Source: JAZDFP01 sp043801445 (GTDB taxonomy: Bacteria > Planctomycetota > MHYJ01 > JACQXL01). Taken from it: a stretch of DNA of 45,580 bases. The position numbers were made by a program, and so were the translations under genes. This document shows positions 15,918 through 24,942 of this stretch, in pieces. The notes under the pieces were generated by a model. The model saw only the letters and a program-made list of their open reading frames with translations. It did not search any database and was not told the DNA's origin. The first letter of the stretch is position 1. Every line of letters starts with the position of its first letter. Location of the stretch: assembly GCA_043801445.1 (NCBI GenBank), contig JAZDMB010000002.1:1-45580 (forward strand). Reading direction: 5' to 3'.

Positions 15918-16259
15918 TTACTCTTCTGTTTCTTTGATAATCTTTTCTATTTTTACATGGAGGTCGGGTAATTTATCCTGGATTATCTGCCATAAAATAC
16001 TGTAATCCACACCAAAGTAAAAATGGATGATTTTATCCCGCATTCCGGCAATGTTCTTCCAGTCAATATCTTTATGTTTGTTCTTAATGTTTATTGAAAG
16101 GTTTTTGACTGCTTCGCCGATTATCTCAAAACTTCTGGCACTGGCTCTTTTTAGCGACTCATTAGAAGTGAAGACTTCAAAAGTGATTCCCTTGGTTTCT
16201 TTCAGGAGGAAATTTATTTCATCCCGGATATGCTTAAGAAACGGCAGGTTCTTTTTCAT
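15918..16259 (-). CDS. hepT: HepT-like HEPN toxin (type VII TA)
   Basis: This 113-residue all-helical HEPN protein has the signature RDKIIHFYFG, which contains the RX4HXY motif: Arg and His form the RNase centre and Tyr is the site that MntA adenylylates. The family toxin cleaves RNA until neutralised by AMP transfer. The chosen ATG at 16259 follows GGTGG; a start at 16283 would deepen the overlap with mntA to 50 bp. Overlap with the antitoxin gene (26 bp) implies coupled translation. Antitoxin first, toxin second is usual for this family. Confidence 0.87.
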   Translation of the reverse strand: MKKNLPFLKHIRDEINFLLKETKGITFEVFTSNESLKRASARSFEIIGEAVKNLSINIKNKHKDIDWKNIAGMRDKIIHFYFGVDYSILWQIIQDKLPDLHVKIEKIIKETEE

Positions 16260-16560
16260 ACCACCTAATTTCCTTCTCAACATAAGGCCCGATGTATGGA
16301 CTTAACCCGGCTTTAGTTACCAGTTCCACATTTTTGCCGAACAGGTCTTCCAGATAGAAAACCATATCCATAAAATTATCGAAATCCGGCTTTTTAAACT
16401 CTACCAGGAAATCTATATCGCTATCTCTCTTTTGCTCGCCTCTTGCATAAGAACCAAATAAACCGATTCTCTTAACTCCGTGTTTTTCCAGAATATCCCA
16501 ATGCTTCCTGAGTCGCCCGAATATCTCTTTATCTGTAATCTTTTTCGTTATTATTTTCAT
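16234..16560 (-). CDS. mntA: MntA-like nucleotidyltransferase antitoxin
   Basis: The 108-residue minimal nucleotidyltransferase has the catalytic motif GLFGSYARGEQKRDSDIDFLVEF (GSx10DxD). It would transfer AMP to the Tyr of HepT and silence it. The -10 box ends so close to the ATG at 16560 that the transcript is predicted to begin at or beside the start codon. No Shine-Dalgarno site is seen, so the mRNA may be leaderless. The pair lies within an 849-bp offset between two copies of the thiolase 3' end. Confidence 0.88.
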   Translation of the reverse strand: MKIITKKITDKEIFGRLRKHWDILEKHGVKRIGLFGSYARGEQKRDSDIDFLVEFKKPDFDNFMDMVFYLEDLFGKNVELVTKAGLSPYIGPYVEKEIRWYEKEPAVS

Positions 16561-16566
16561 ATTGTT

Positions 16567-16595
16567 ATATTATCAAATATCTCTAACAAAGTCAA
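16567..16595 (-). promoter_or_regulatory. Putative promoter of mntA-hepT
   Basis: On the minus strand TTGACT (16595-16590), a 17-base spacer and TAATAT (16572-16567). The predicted start point falls at about 16560, the A of the mntA ATG. Confidence 0.55.
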
Positions 16596-16702
16596 GGGAA
16601 TTTAAGTGTCCAGATTTATCAGCCCCGTTAGAAGTGTCTGATGCACAAGATTTAAAACTTCCGGTAGTTCGGCTATCTCTAATATGTTCGCTTCTAACGG
16701 AG

Positions 16703-17887
16703 TCAACCATTACTGGAAAAACTCACAGCCATTCCCATTCCGCCGGACATACAGAGTGTAGCTAAACCCTTTTTAGCATTCCTCTTTTGCATTTCGTGCA
16801 GGAGTGTTACGACAATACGAACGCCGGTAGAGCCAATCGGATGCCCCAATGCAATCGCACCACCATTGACATTAATCTTGCTCATATCAAGATGCAATTC
16901 CCTGTCATCGGCAATAACCTGCGCCGCGAATGCCTCGTTGAATTCTATCAGGTCAAAATCGCTTAGTTTCTGACCTGTTTTCTGCTCCAATTTCCTGATA
17001 GCAGGCACTGGCGCAATGCCCATATATGCCGGGTCTGCTCCGGCGCTTGCGTAACCGGTAATATAAGCCATCGGTTTATAGCCTAATTCCTTTGCCTTGT
17101 CTTCGGACATTATCAAAACAGCCGCGGCACTATCGGCAATACCACAGGCATTACCCGGATGAACGGAACCGCCTTCTTTCTTAAATACCGGTTTGAGTTT
17201 GGCAAGTGATTCCAAAGTCACGCCGTCTCTGGGGTTTTCATCAGTGTAGAAAGGAATCTCCTTGCCTTTTTCTTTTATCATTACAGGCACAATTTCTTCT
17301 TTGAACCTATTAGACTTGCGTGCCTGTTCGCATTTATGCTGGCTGGAAAGCGCAAAATTATCCTGTTCTTCGCGTGTGATTTTATATTTGGCAACCAGAT
17401 TCTCAGCGGTCTCACCCATTATCAGATTACATAAAGGACAAAGCAATCCATCGTGATACATACCATCAAGCAGTTTGGAATTTCCAAGACGATAGCCCAT
17501 CCGGGCTTTATCTAACATAAACGGCACTCTTGACATATTTTCAGTGCCACCGGCAACGATAATCTCGGCATCACCCAAAACGATAGATTGATATGCATGC
17601 ACTATTGCCTTGAGCCCTGAACCACAGGCTTTGTTCACTGTATATGCCGGTGTTTCCTGAGGGATGCCTGAAAAATAGCTTACCTGCCTGCCGGGATTGG
17701 GGCGATTACCTGCCTGCCTGGCATTACCGATAATTACCTCTTCAACTAATTTGGGGTCAAGTTTGGATTCTGCCAAAACACCTTTTACGGCTGTAACGCC
17801 TAAATCTACTGCAGTGGTATTGACAAATGCACCTAAGAATTTACCGATGGGTGTCCGTTTAGCGTGTGTTATTACTACTCTCTTCAT
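16703..17887 (-). CDS. Acetyl-CoA C-acetyltransferase (thiolase)
   Basis: The 394-residue thiolase condenses or cleaves acyl-CoA. Active-site motifs are complete: NKACGSGLKA (acylated Cys, about 88), GGAIALGHPIGSTG (catalytic His) and CMSGGMGMA (second Cys), plus the NEAFAAQ block. It is probably a biosynthetic acetoacetyl-CoA thiolase, but no partner beta-oxidation gene is nearby. The frame is open to 17902, but the ATG at 17887 has AAGGAG seven bases before it and the upstream in-frame ATG overlaps that site. The C-terminus ends in SFSSNG, while the downstream gene scrap ends SFLRAS. Confidence 0.92.
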   Translation of the reverse strand: MKRVVITHAKRTPIGKFLGAFVNTTAVDLGVTAVKGVLAESKLDPKLVEEVIIGNARQAGNRPNPGRQVSYFSGIPQETPAYTVNKACGSGLKAIVHAYQSIVLGDAEIIVAGGTENMSRVPFMLDKARMGYRLGNSKLLDGMYHDGLLCPLCNLIMGETAENLVAKYKITREEQDNFALSSQHKCEQARKSNRFKEEIVPVMIKEKGKEIPFYTDENPRDGVTLESLAKLKPVFKKEGGSVHPGNACGIADSAAAVLIMSEDKAKELGYKPMAYITGYASAGADPAYMGIAPVPAIRKLEQKTGQKLSDFDLIEFNEAFAAQVIADDRELHLDMSKINVNGGAIALGHPIGSTGVRIVVTLLHEMQKRNAKKGLATLCMSGGMGMAVSFSSNG

Positions 17888-17915
17888 ATGTTCTCCTTTC
17901 AATAAAATTCAGTTG

Positions 17916-18084
17916 AACCACAAAGGCACGAAAAAACCAGAGGAACACGAATAACACGAATGGAACGAATCTTTCACACCCCGCGGGGTGCAAGCGAATA
18001 ATTCTAATTCGTCTTATTCGCCATATTCGTCCGATTCGTGTTCTCTTTCAGTGTCCTTTGTAGTCTTTGTGCGCTTTGTGTTTC
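17916..18084. repeat. Palindromic CACAAAG/CACGAAT element, inverted copy of 5311-5411
   Basis: Outer arms of CACAAAG words and inner arms of AACACGAAT words flank a central CCCCGCGGGG. Positions 17944-18044 match the reverse complement of 5311-5411 at 95 of 101 bases. The element fills the gap between the thiolase start and the pgi stop; the pgi TGA lies at its edge. Confidence 0.88.
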
Positions 18085-19480
18085 AAAATCCTATTACCCA
18101 ACGTTTATTTTTGGTTAATGTATTAGATATATCAGGTATTTCTTTTTCAAATCCCTTTCTGCCCATCAATCCGAATGTAGCATGTTTTCCCGTTTCTACA
18201 CCGGGCTGATTATAAGGATTAACCTTATAGAGTTTACCGGCATAAGCGGTAGCCAGTTCCCAGAAATACAATAAAGCGCCGATGGTCTCTTCTGAGATGT
18301 TTTTCAAGCGGATTGTATAATTAGGCCTTCTATTCTGAATTAATGAGTATTCAGTCCCCTTTTTCTCGGCAAGCATTAATTCTTGTAAAGAATGCCCGGC
18401 TAAAAAGGAAGCACTTTCATCATTTCCAAATAAATTTGATATAACAATTTTATCTTTGTGATTTTCCACTTCAACAAAAACTATTAACTTATTATTCGGC
18501 CCTTCATTATATAACTGAATCTGCGAATGCTGGTCTGTTACACCAAGGGCATTAAGAACAGTCGGGCCTACATTGACCTCATTATTATTGAAGTCATATC
18601 GCTTGCCAAGACTCTCAGGATATAGCTGCCTTAACCATTCGGCAAATGCCTTCAGTTGTGATGAATAAGGCATTATCACCATAATATTCTTGTCTTTTTG
18701 CCGGTCATAGATGAAATTTATCAATGCGGATATGTATACCGGGTTTTTATCAACCGGTGCTTCCTGGATATATTTATCCAATGCACCTGCACCGTGGAGT
18801 AATTTCTTTATATCAATGCCTAAAAAAGCAGCCGGAAGTAAACTGACCGGGCTTAATACTGAATATCTGCCTTCTACATTCTTTGGCGTCTCAAATGATA
18901 AATAACCTTCCTTATTAACCAGTCGTCTCAGGAATCCATTATCCCTATCGGTTGTAACAATTAAATTCTGGTGATGCTTTTTACCCAGTTGTTTCTTTAA
19001 TATCTTTAGGGCTATCAATAAAGAAGCAATGGTTTCGGTAGTCTCTCCGGATTTACTGACCACATTAAATAAAGTCTTTTTAGGATTAATTAATTTAAAT
19101 AGCGCCTTAAATTCAGATGAATCTATATTGTCAAGGACAAAAAGACGTGGGAATCCCTTTCGCTCTTTAGCCGACAAAAGATTATAGAATGGCGATTTTA
19201 ATGCCTGCTGAAGAGTTATCGTTCCGAGTGCAGAACCGCCTATACCTAAAACAACAAAATTCTCGTATGATTTTGCTTTTTTATCAGCCAAAGATATTAT
19301 CTTTGATATATTCTGATAAGGCAGGTTAAGAAAAGAATGCTTGCCCTTTTCCCGTTCATCCTGAACCTCATAACAGATAGAGGCATTTTCTGTGATGGCT
19401 TTAGCAAGTTCAGGTTCAGTGATACTATGCCCGGGTCCTAAAACACCATACAATATATTGTTAAAATCTAATTCAATCAT
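18083..19480 (-). CDS. pgi: Glucose-6-phosphate isomerase
   Basis: The 465-residue enzyme interconverts glucose 6-phosphate and fructose 6-phosphate. Sugar-phosphate binding motifs VLGIGGSALG and VVSKSGETTET, the block TDQHSQIQLYNEGPNNK and the C-terminal NPYNQPGVETGK are typical of the shorter bacterial GPI class. The frame runs up to 19519, but those 13 residues come from an ACCACAAAGGACACAGA repeat word, so the ATG at 19480 is chosen. No clear Shine-Dalgarno site. It is convergent with nothing and divergent from the acyltransferase gene. Confidence 0.93.
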   Translation of the reverse strand: MIELDFNNILYGVLGPGHSITEPELAKAITENASICYEVQDEREKGKHSFLNLPYQNISKIISLADKKAKSYENFVVLGIGGSALGTITLQQALKSPFYNLLSAKERKGFPRLFVLDNIDSSEFKALFKLINPKKTLFNVVSKSGETTETIASLLIALKILKKQLGKKHHQNLIVTTDRDNGFLRRLVNKEGYLSFETPKNVEGRYSVLSPVSLLPAAFLGIDIKKLLHGAGALDKYIQEAPVDKNPVYISALINFIYDRQKDKNIMVIMPYSSQLKAFAEWLRQLYPESLGKRYDFNNNEVNVGPTVLNALGVTDQHSQIQLYNEGPNNKLIVFVEVENHKDKIVISNLFGNDESASFLAGHSLQELMLAEKKGTEYSLIQNRRPNYTIRLKNISEETIGALLYFWELATAYAGKLYKVNPYNQPGVETGKHATFGLMGRKGFEKEIPDISNTLTKNKRWVIGF

Positions 19481-19591
19481 AAAATTATTAACCACAAAGG
19501 ACACAGAATTAATAAACACAAAAATTTATTTATAGTATTATACTCCAGAAGGTATTGGTCAAGAGAAATAAGAAAATCTTTGCGTTCTTTG

Positions 19592-19660
19592 CCCCGCACA
19601 TAAATGTATGAGTTACTCTCCACTAATTTGATGTGGTTTCTTGCACATTTATGTGCGGGG
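19592..19660. repeat. Perfect 16-bp inverted repeat
   Basis: CCCCGCACATAAATGT (19592-19607) and its exact complement (19645-19660) enclose a 37-base loop in the divergent region between pgi and the acyltransferase gene. A further 12-bp palindrome TCGGGATCCCGA lies at 19703-19714. The inverted repeat could be a cruciform, an operator pair or a tiny mobile palindrome. Confidence 0.8.
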
Positions 19661-19756
19661 TGAATGTCTTTTCCCGAATGAATCCACCTTTCAGGTATCA
19701 CATCGGGATCCCGAAGAGATATTTTTCTGGACAGCATCATTCGGGAGTGGTAAAAA

Positions 19757-20710
19757 ATGTCTATGAATTTACAAGGTTGGCGAAGAATACCTGTTCCCAA
19801 AACCATTATCTTTCTGGCAGAGTATTTTATTTTTCGTTGGTTCATATTTTTCCTAACTGCCCTGCCTTTAAACATAGTCATTTCTCTGGTTAAAAATCTG
19901 GCGCGCCTTATATATAATATTGACTGGCGTTATAAAAAAATAGCCGTAGAAAATATTTTACTGGCTAATCCGCCTATAGTTTCATCTGATTCTCAGGCAA
20001 ATGAATTGGCTTTACACAGTTACGAACATTTTGCCCTGTCATTTGCCCACATATTATACGCCAAAAGGTTCAACCGATTGAAATCAAGAAAATATGTCCA
20101 TCTTGAAAACTCTGAGATTATCGATAATGCTCTAAAAAAGAATAAAGGAGTACTTCTGGTCGGCGCCCACCTCGGTAATTGGGAGATATGCATAACCGAA
20201 TTGGGAAAACAAGGCTATCCTATAAATCTGGTGGCATTTCAGTATGTTAATCCATATCTTAACAATATGATGAACCGGTTTAGGTTGGATTGCGGAGTAA
20301 CTATCATCCCGACCAAAGGCGCGATTAGCAAATGCGAAGAAGCTCTTAAGAAAGGAGAAATTGTGATAATGCTGATAGACCAGACCGGCCGGGATGCCGG
20401 CGTTGAAGCACAATTCTTCGGCAGAATAGCACCAGCAATGTGGGGATCGGCAAACCTCTCTCTTAAAACCGGGGCAACCATCATTCCATTCGGTATATAT
20501 CACAGGCCTGACCCGATAATCCAATCATCCCAATCTGCAATTCATTATACAGCCAAATTCAGTAATATGATTAATTATCAGCCAACCGGCAATAAAGATG
20601 ACGACATTAAGAAACTAACACAGATTTATCTAAATGAAATAGAAAAGATAATCCGCCGAGCACCTGAGCAATGGATTTGGTTCCATAGAAGATGGAAGAA
20701 GTATAAATAA
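19757..20710 (+). CDS. LpxL/HtrB-family lysophospholipid acyltransferase
   Basis: The 317-residue protein has an N-terminal membrane helix (about 24-46) and the acyltransferase motif GAHLGNWE (HX4E, His138 and Glu143). Downstream blocks MLIDQTGRD, EAQFFGR and GATIIPFGIY are typical of lipid A late acyltransferases. It would add a secondary acyl chain to lipid A or act on a related phospholipid at the inner membrane. GGGAG lies before the ATG. It is a single plus-strand gene among minus-strand genes. The exact acyl acceptor cannot be read from sequence. Confidence 0.87.
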   Translation: MSMNLQGWRRIPVPKTIIFLAEYFIFRWFIFFLTALPLNIVISLVKNLARLIYNIDWRYKKIAVENILLANPPIVSSDSQANELALHSYEHFALSFAHILYAKRFNRLKSRKYVHLENSEIIDNALKKNKGVLLVGAHLGNWEICITELGKQGYPINLVAFQYVNPYLNNMMNRFRLDCGVTIIPTKGAISKCEEALKKGEIVIMLIDQTGRDAGVEAQFFGRIAPAMWGSANLSLKTGATIIPFGIYHRPDPIIQSSQSAIHYTAKFSNMINYQPTGNKDDDIKKLTQIYLNEIEKIIRRAPEQWIWFHRRWKKYK

Positions 20711-20731
20711 CAACCACAGAGATACGTTTTT

Positions 20732-20788
20732 ATAAGGAGACCATGAAACCAAGATAATAATTTCTTCCTTTATTCATGGATTCCTTAT
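20732..20788. repeat. Imperfect inverted repeat downstream of the acyltransferase gene
   Basis: ATAAGGAGACCATGAA and TTCATGGATTCCTTAT pair at 14 of 16 positions across a 25-base loop. It lies 20 bases past the stop and may act as a 3'-end hairpin; only a weak A/T-rich run follows. Confidence 0.5.
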
Positions 20789-20921
20789 AAATAAATCCTA
20801 TTAATCTACCCCTACGAGCAAACATATGGTTGCGTTTATCCCTAACAGAAAAATAAACTCTCTGCGTTTCCCGTAAAGATACCGAATTACATCCTGAGAA
20901 ATTCCTTTCTTTGAGTCCTAA

Positions 20922-21929
20922 TTATTCACCTACACTCTGTGGCGAGAAATAGACATAATCACCAATTCCGGATAATAATACTTGCCCAAAAAAATCAGAT
21001 TTATTTGTGATATCGCTATCCCCATCAATTCCGACCGGTATCAATGTTCTGTATGAAGCCAGGAATCGTTTGTATGAACGTTCCGGGATAGTGAATTTAT
21101 AACTGATATGACCGGCCCCGGCTACGACCACTACCTGCGCGCCGGTATCATTAATAGATTTAAGATAATTGGCTATCGCCTCGGCAAAGGTCTCATCCCA
21201 CATACACTGAAGCAGATACATCTGGTCCATCATCGGACCTTTAAGCATATCCTTAGTCTGCGGGTTATTCATCATTCCGTCAAATTGTTTCATCACAAAA
21301 TCACGGTGCGCCTTGTTTGAAGTATCAATATCTTTGGCGATAAGTTTTTGTTCTTGAGGAGCAAGTTTATCCCATCCAAATTTTGCCATTTTTCTCTTTA
21401 TTTCGCGTTCCACATTCATAGCAACTGTTTTAAGGTTATTCTGCCTGGCATAGCGAATCAAACCGACATAGTATCTATACCAATCGCCAAATCCATCCTT
21501 AACAGTTTTATCAAAAGCTTCTTCACTCATATTCCCGGAAATATAATCATCAATCACCTGCTGTTTAGAACGATATAAAAATTCCATTGCCAGGACTGTC
21601 TTGGGGTTTTTCTGGAACAGGCTCATCAGTATATCCTCCTGTAACTTATGGTGCGCCTCGTTGGTGTGTTGTTCAGCCACATAGATAACCTGGATATTTT
21701 TCAGCCTCTCCAACAGTGTATTGTAATCCAAAACCTCAAATGTATTAAGGTCAACGTATTTGTTATAAAGTTCTGGTGTCTTTAAGGACACCAATGTTGC
21801 AATCGTCTTTGAGAGCACGTCATCATGAGAAGAAACAACTTTAGTCTGCGGAGCAGTCATATTTGAACTGCACGCAAAAGAGAAACCGCCCAATAAAATG
21901 ATTCCGGATAACAAAACTGTTTTATACAT
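20922..21929 (-). CDS. ChaN-family (DUF399) lipoprotein
   Basis: The 335-residue protein has a lipoprotein signal ending GGFSFACSS (Cys20). The ChaN-like core includes VIYVAEQHTNEAHHKLQ, VLAMEFLYRSKQ and the C-terminal VVVVAGAGHISYKFTIPER. ChaN from Campylobacter binds haem at the outer membrane, so a role in haem or iron handling is a family-based guess. The GAAAGGAAT site is well placed. It precedes the DUF2851-aroK run in position but transcribes after it on the same strand, with a 41-bp gap. Confidence 0.82.
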   Translation of the reverse strand: MYKTVLLSGIILLGGFSFACSSNMTAPQTKVVSSHDDVLSKTIATLVSLKTPELYNKYVDLNTFEVLDYNTLLERLKNIQVIYVAEQHTNEAHHKLQEDILMSLFQKNPKTVLAMEFLYRSKQQVIDDYISGNMSEEAFDKTVKDGFGDWYRYYVGLIRYARQNNLKTVAMNVEREIKRKMAKFGWDKLAPQEQKLIAKDIDTSNKAHRDFVMKQFDGMMNNPQTKDMLKGPMMDQMYLLQCMWDETFAEAIANYLKSINDTGAQVVVVAGAGHISYKFTIPERSYKRFLASYRTLIPVGIDGDSDITNKSDFFGQVLLSGIGDYVYFSPQSVGE

Positions 21930-21970
21930 ATCAATTCCTTTCTATATTCATTGCCAGTAATAACAGCCCG

Positions 21971-23512
21971 CTATTGTTTTAGAAACTTCAATAACCCGCA
22001 GTTTTCACAGCCTTCATAGCCCTTTTTGCAAAAATCAGTGAATATTTCTATCAACCCTTGCTGAACCGAAGCGGTCTTAATTATTGACAAAAAGATTTTC
22101 TTGTCAGACTTAAATAACCTCTGATTCATAAAACGGGTATAATAATTATCCATCAATTTTGGGTAGGTACGATAGAGGTCTAATATAGTTTTTTGTAATG
22201 CACTATTTTTCTCTGATTGAGAATAAATCAATACTAGGGGAATAATAATATTCAAGATAATTGCATCTGCCCTTTCTTTCCCAATCAGGGCAAGTTCTTT
22301 GGAAAATGTTTTACTATCAAAAGTGCTTCGTGTTGCCCAATAACCGGTTGCCGGGACAGAGAGTAACTGAATAAGTTCTTTTCGTATTTTTTCTGCAGGC
22401 TGATTACTGATGACTTCTACTATTTTAGTAAATAAAGACACTTTGCCACCTAACAAATAACTTATTCCGGCAATCCTACGATATGGTGAATTAGCCGGCC
22501 TGCCACCTGGTATCTGCCAATCTAACTTTACTCCAGGTGATTTCTTTGACACGCAAGAAAATTCATTCAGGTATTTTAAATAGTATTTTGTTGCTTGATT
22601 CAGATTGTCTGTGGTTTCAGGTAAAAGCCCGACAGCAGTAAGCAATAAAGATTGAATTGCCAGAGATTGTTTATCTTCGGAATATTGTCCGGTAAGTTTA
22701 AGGATTTTCTGATAAGGGACAATTTCAGAAAGTTGCAGAAATGATAACTGATTATTTTTGTAACCTAAAGCACTCATTATGCCCTGATATAAAACCTCAT
22801 CATAGTCGCTTTTAGATTTAGAAAGCCGATTATTAAAATTATCAATCTTTCGCAGTAATCTTGATTCACCGGCCCCTTCCAAGAAGTAGATGGTTTTTTG
22901 ATTGGGTGCTTGTTTGATATAAGAGTAACATCTACCGGCAGAAGTAAAATAAGAATCCTGTTTCGGAGCAATATCTAATTCCAGGAGTTTATCAATATCT
23001 TCCAATTTCTCTCGTAGTAATTCACTTAAAATCATCTGGGGTATTTCTCGTCCATTATTAAGTTTGATGAGCTTCTCATTATCATCCCAAAGAGTAATAT
23101 GGAGGATAAGGTTATTGTATTTATTATTCAGGTGGTGCTGATGACGAGTCCAGTCAGAAGAGTAAAGATGAATTTCAATATCGCCCTTGTATAGTTGATT
23201 ATCAATATAGATAACTGCATCAGTAAAATCCGGTCCGGGATTAGAATTCCATAAACCGGTAAAGACTATTTTGATTTCTTTATTATCAGCAGTCCGATAA
23301 TGTAGATTTTCAAGAGGTTGTTCAGCCCAGAGGTAGTGGATAAATTTCTCGGTAATCTTTTCCAATACTAGTTCTGTTTTTTTATCCCTGCATAAGAATG
23401 CTGACCAGGCCCTTACACGCAAAGGACTGGGTAATGTCTTATTCCTCGATGATTGATATTGTCTAGATTTAGGGAATATATCAGGGATGTTATCCAATGA
23501 TTGAAATGTCAT
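21971..23512 (-). CDS. DUF2851 family protein
   Basis: The 513-residue protein matches DUF2851: KFIHYLW, FTGLWNSNPGPDFTDAVI, GDIEIHLYSSDWTRHQHH and LILHITLWDD in the first half, and a terminal C-KKGYEGCENC cysteine cluster. The GDIEIH...DW..H pattern recalls a nuclease-like fold, but no activity is established. About 50 residues precede the usual family start; part of them (NKTLPSPLRVRAW) resembles translated repeat DNA, so the true start could lie further in. It is followed by the ChaN gene. Confidence 0.8.
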   Translation of the reverse strand: MTFQSLDNIPDIFPKSRQYQSSRNKTLPSPLRVRAWSAFLCRDKKTELVLEKITEKFIHYLWAEQPLENLHYRTADNKEIKIVFTGLWNSNPGPDFTDAVIYIDNQLYKGDIEIHLYSSDWTRHQHHLNNKYNNLILHITLWDDNEKLIKLNNGREIPQMILSELLREKLEDIDKLLELDIAPKQDSYFTSAGRCYSYIKQAPNQKTIYFLEGAGESRLLRKIDNFNNRLSKSKSDYDEVLYQGIMSALGYKNNQLSFLQLSEIVPYQKILKLTGQYSEDKQSLAIQSLLLTAVGLLPETTDNLNQATKYYLKYLNEFSCVSKKSPGVKLDWQIPGGRPANSPYRRIAGISYLLGGKVSLFTKIVEVISNQPAEKIRKELIQLLSVPATGYWATRSTFDSKTFSKELALIGKERADAIILNIIIPLVLIYSQSEKNSALQKTILDLYRTYPKLMDNYYTRFMNQRLFKSDKKIFLSIIKTASVQQGLIEIFTDFCKKGYEGCENCGLLKFLKQ

Positions 23513-23525
23513 ATGAATTTAACAA

Positions 23526-24059
23526 TTAGTATGGGATAATTGCTTTACTTCTCAATATCTCACAAATCTCATTTACCACATCATCAAGAGTGGCATTCGA
23601 GGTATTGATGATATGGTCGCAAGCCTGTTTATAATATGGCTTTCTGAATTCCATAAGCGATTTTATTTCATCATATAGATTTTCAGCTGTCAATCGAGGT
23701 CTGGTCTTGCCTGTTTTATCATCCTTAATAATACGCTGATAAACAGTATCGCAATCGGCTTCAAGCAAAAAGACTATGCCGTTTCTTTTAAGATTTTTCA
23801 CATTCTTATATTTCAAAACAGCACCTCCGCCAGCCGCAATTACATGCGAATCTAATTTACCCAACTCGTTTATAATATCTGATTCTAAAAGACGGAATGA
23901 CGATTCACCCTGCTTTTCAAATAATTCGGCAATCATAAATCCATACCGACGTTCAATAAATTCATCAGCATCAATAAAATTCCATTTTAGTCTCTTGGCA
24001 AGCAGTCTTCCCACGTTTGTTTTACCTGTTCCTCTAAAACCAATCAGCACTATATTCAT
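23526..24059 (-). CDS. aroK: Shikimate kinase
   Basis: The 177-residue kinase phosphorylates shikimate, the step before the two leading to chorismate. The P-loop GFRGTGKTN (7-15), DADEFIE, the shikimate-binding Arg in ESSFRLLESDI, AAGGGAV and the lid RPRL are present. The ATG at 24059 has AGGA nine bases upstream and starts 10 bp after the DUF2520 stop; the longer frame to 24113 lies inside that gene. aroA is on the same strand but not in the operon. Confidence 0.92.
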   Translation of the reverse strand: MNIVLIGFRGTGKTNVGRLLAKRLKWNFIDADEFIERRYGFMIAELFEKQGESSFRLLESDIINELGKLDSHVIAAGGGAVLKYKNVKNLKRNGIVFLLEADCDTVYQRIIKDDKTGKTRPRLTAENLYDEIKSLMEFRKPYYKQACDHIINTSNATLDDVVNEICEILRSKAIIPY

Positions 24060-24069
24060 ATCTTCATTC

Positions 24070-24942
24070 CTACAGGACTTTCCGTAAAGATGCCAATTGC
24101 GAAGAAGAAACACCTTTTTTAAACTTTGTAATATTAATGGTATGCTTACCCAATTCGCAATATAAAGGTAAATAAAGCGGCAATTTCCCCTTTATTGCCT
24201 TTAGATGTTTTTTTATAGTCAATATATCGCCGCGGGCAATTGGACCGGTTAATGCCGACGATATTCCGATTGTTTTGATATTTTTGATGGTTGAATCAAT
24301 CAGCGGTTGAATAGCCTTGAGAATATCTTTATCTTTAAAGCCGCATTGTTTTAGAAACCTATTAGCAACGTTGATTAAAGTCACCAGATAATTACAAGCC
24401 AATACGCAGCCTATATGATAAAGTGTCTTGTTTTTTGCCTTGATTTCTATAGGGATTCCTCCAATAGTCCGGATAATTTCTTTGACAATTCTTAAAGCCT
24501 TTGTCTCACCTTCATAAACGCAATAAGTTCCTCTAAAATTCATGGCTGTTTCTAATTTATCAGCAAAAGTCTGAAGCGGATGAAGAGAAGCAATCAAAAC
24601 ATTCTTATGTCTTTTAGCGCTGCGAAGAATATCTGAAGAAAGACTGCCACTGCAATGTAAAACAATTTTATTATTTGATACATTATTCCCGGAGAAAATA
24701 TCTTGAGCAACCTTTTGGATAGCACTATCCGGAGTAGTAATGAAAATTATATCTCCTGCCAATGCTGCAATAGTTTTATCATTGAAAATACGAACATTCT
24801 TTCCAATAAACCGTGCGGCTTTTCTAGCATTATTTAAGTGCCTACTCCATACTCCAACCACCTTATATTTTCCGGAACGATGTAACAAATAACCCAGTGT
24901 TTGCCCTACTTGTCCGCTGCCGATAATCACAACCTTATACAT
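24070..24942 (-). CDS. Rossmann-like / DUF2520 oxidoreductase-type protein
   Basis: The 290-residue protein has an N-terminal dinucleotide-binding fold (YKVVIIGSGQVGQTLGYLL), then FITTPDSAI and HCSGSLSSDIL, and a C-terminal helical DUF2520 part (SLHPLQTFAD, LTGPIARGD). The family is related to ketopantoate and pyrroline-5-carboxylate reductases; its reaction is unknown. The frame is open to 25059 but the ATG at 24942 starts the Rossmann strand. Cotranscribed with aroK. Confidence 0.87.
   Translation of the reverse strand: MYKVVIIGSGQVGQTLGYLLHRSGKYKVVGVWSRHLNNARKAARFIGKNVRIFNDKTIAALAGDIIFITTPDSAIQKVAQDIFSGNNVSNNKIVLHCSGSLSSDILRSAKRHKNVLIASLHPLQTFADKLETAMNFRGTYCVYEGETKALRIVKEIIRTIGGIPIEIKAKNKTLYHIGCVLACNYLVTLINVANRFLKQCGFKDKDILKAIQPLIDSTIKNIKTIGISSALTGPIARGDILTIKKHLKAIKGKLPLYLPLYCELGKHTINITKFKKGVSSSQLASLRKVL

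Noticed and set aside
15918..16560. Defence island around the HepT/MntA pair
   Set aside because: Neighbours are housekeeping or unassigned genes; no other defence gene is visible.
19477..19881. 134-residue minus-strand frame
   Set aside because: It overlaps the acyltransferase start and the inverted repeat, and has no recognisable domain.
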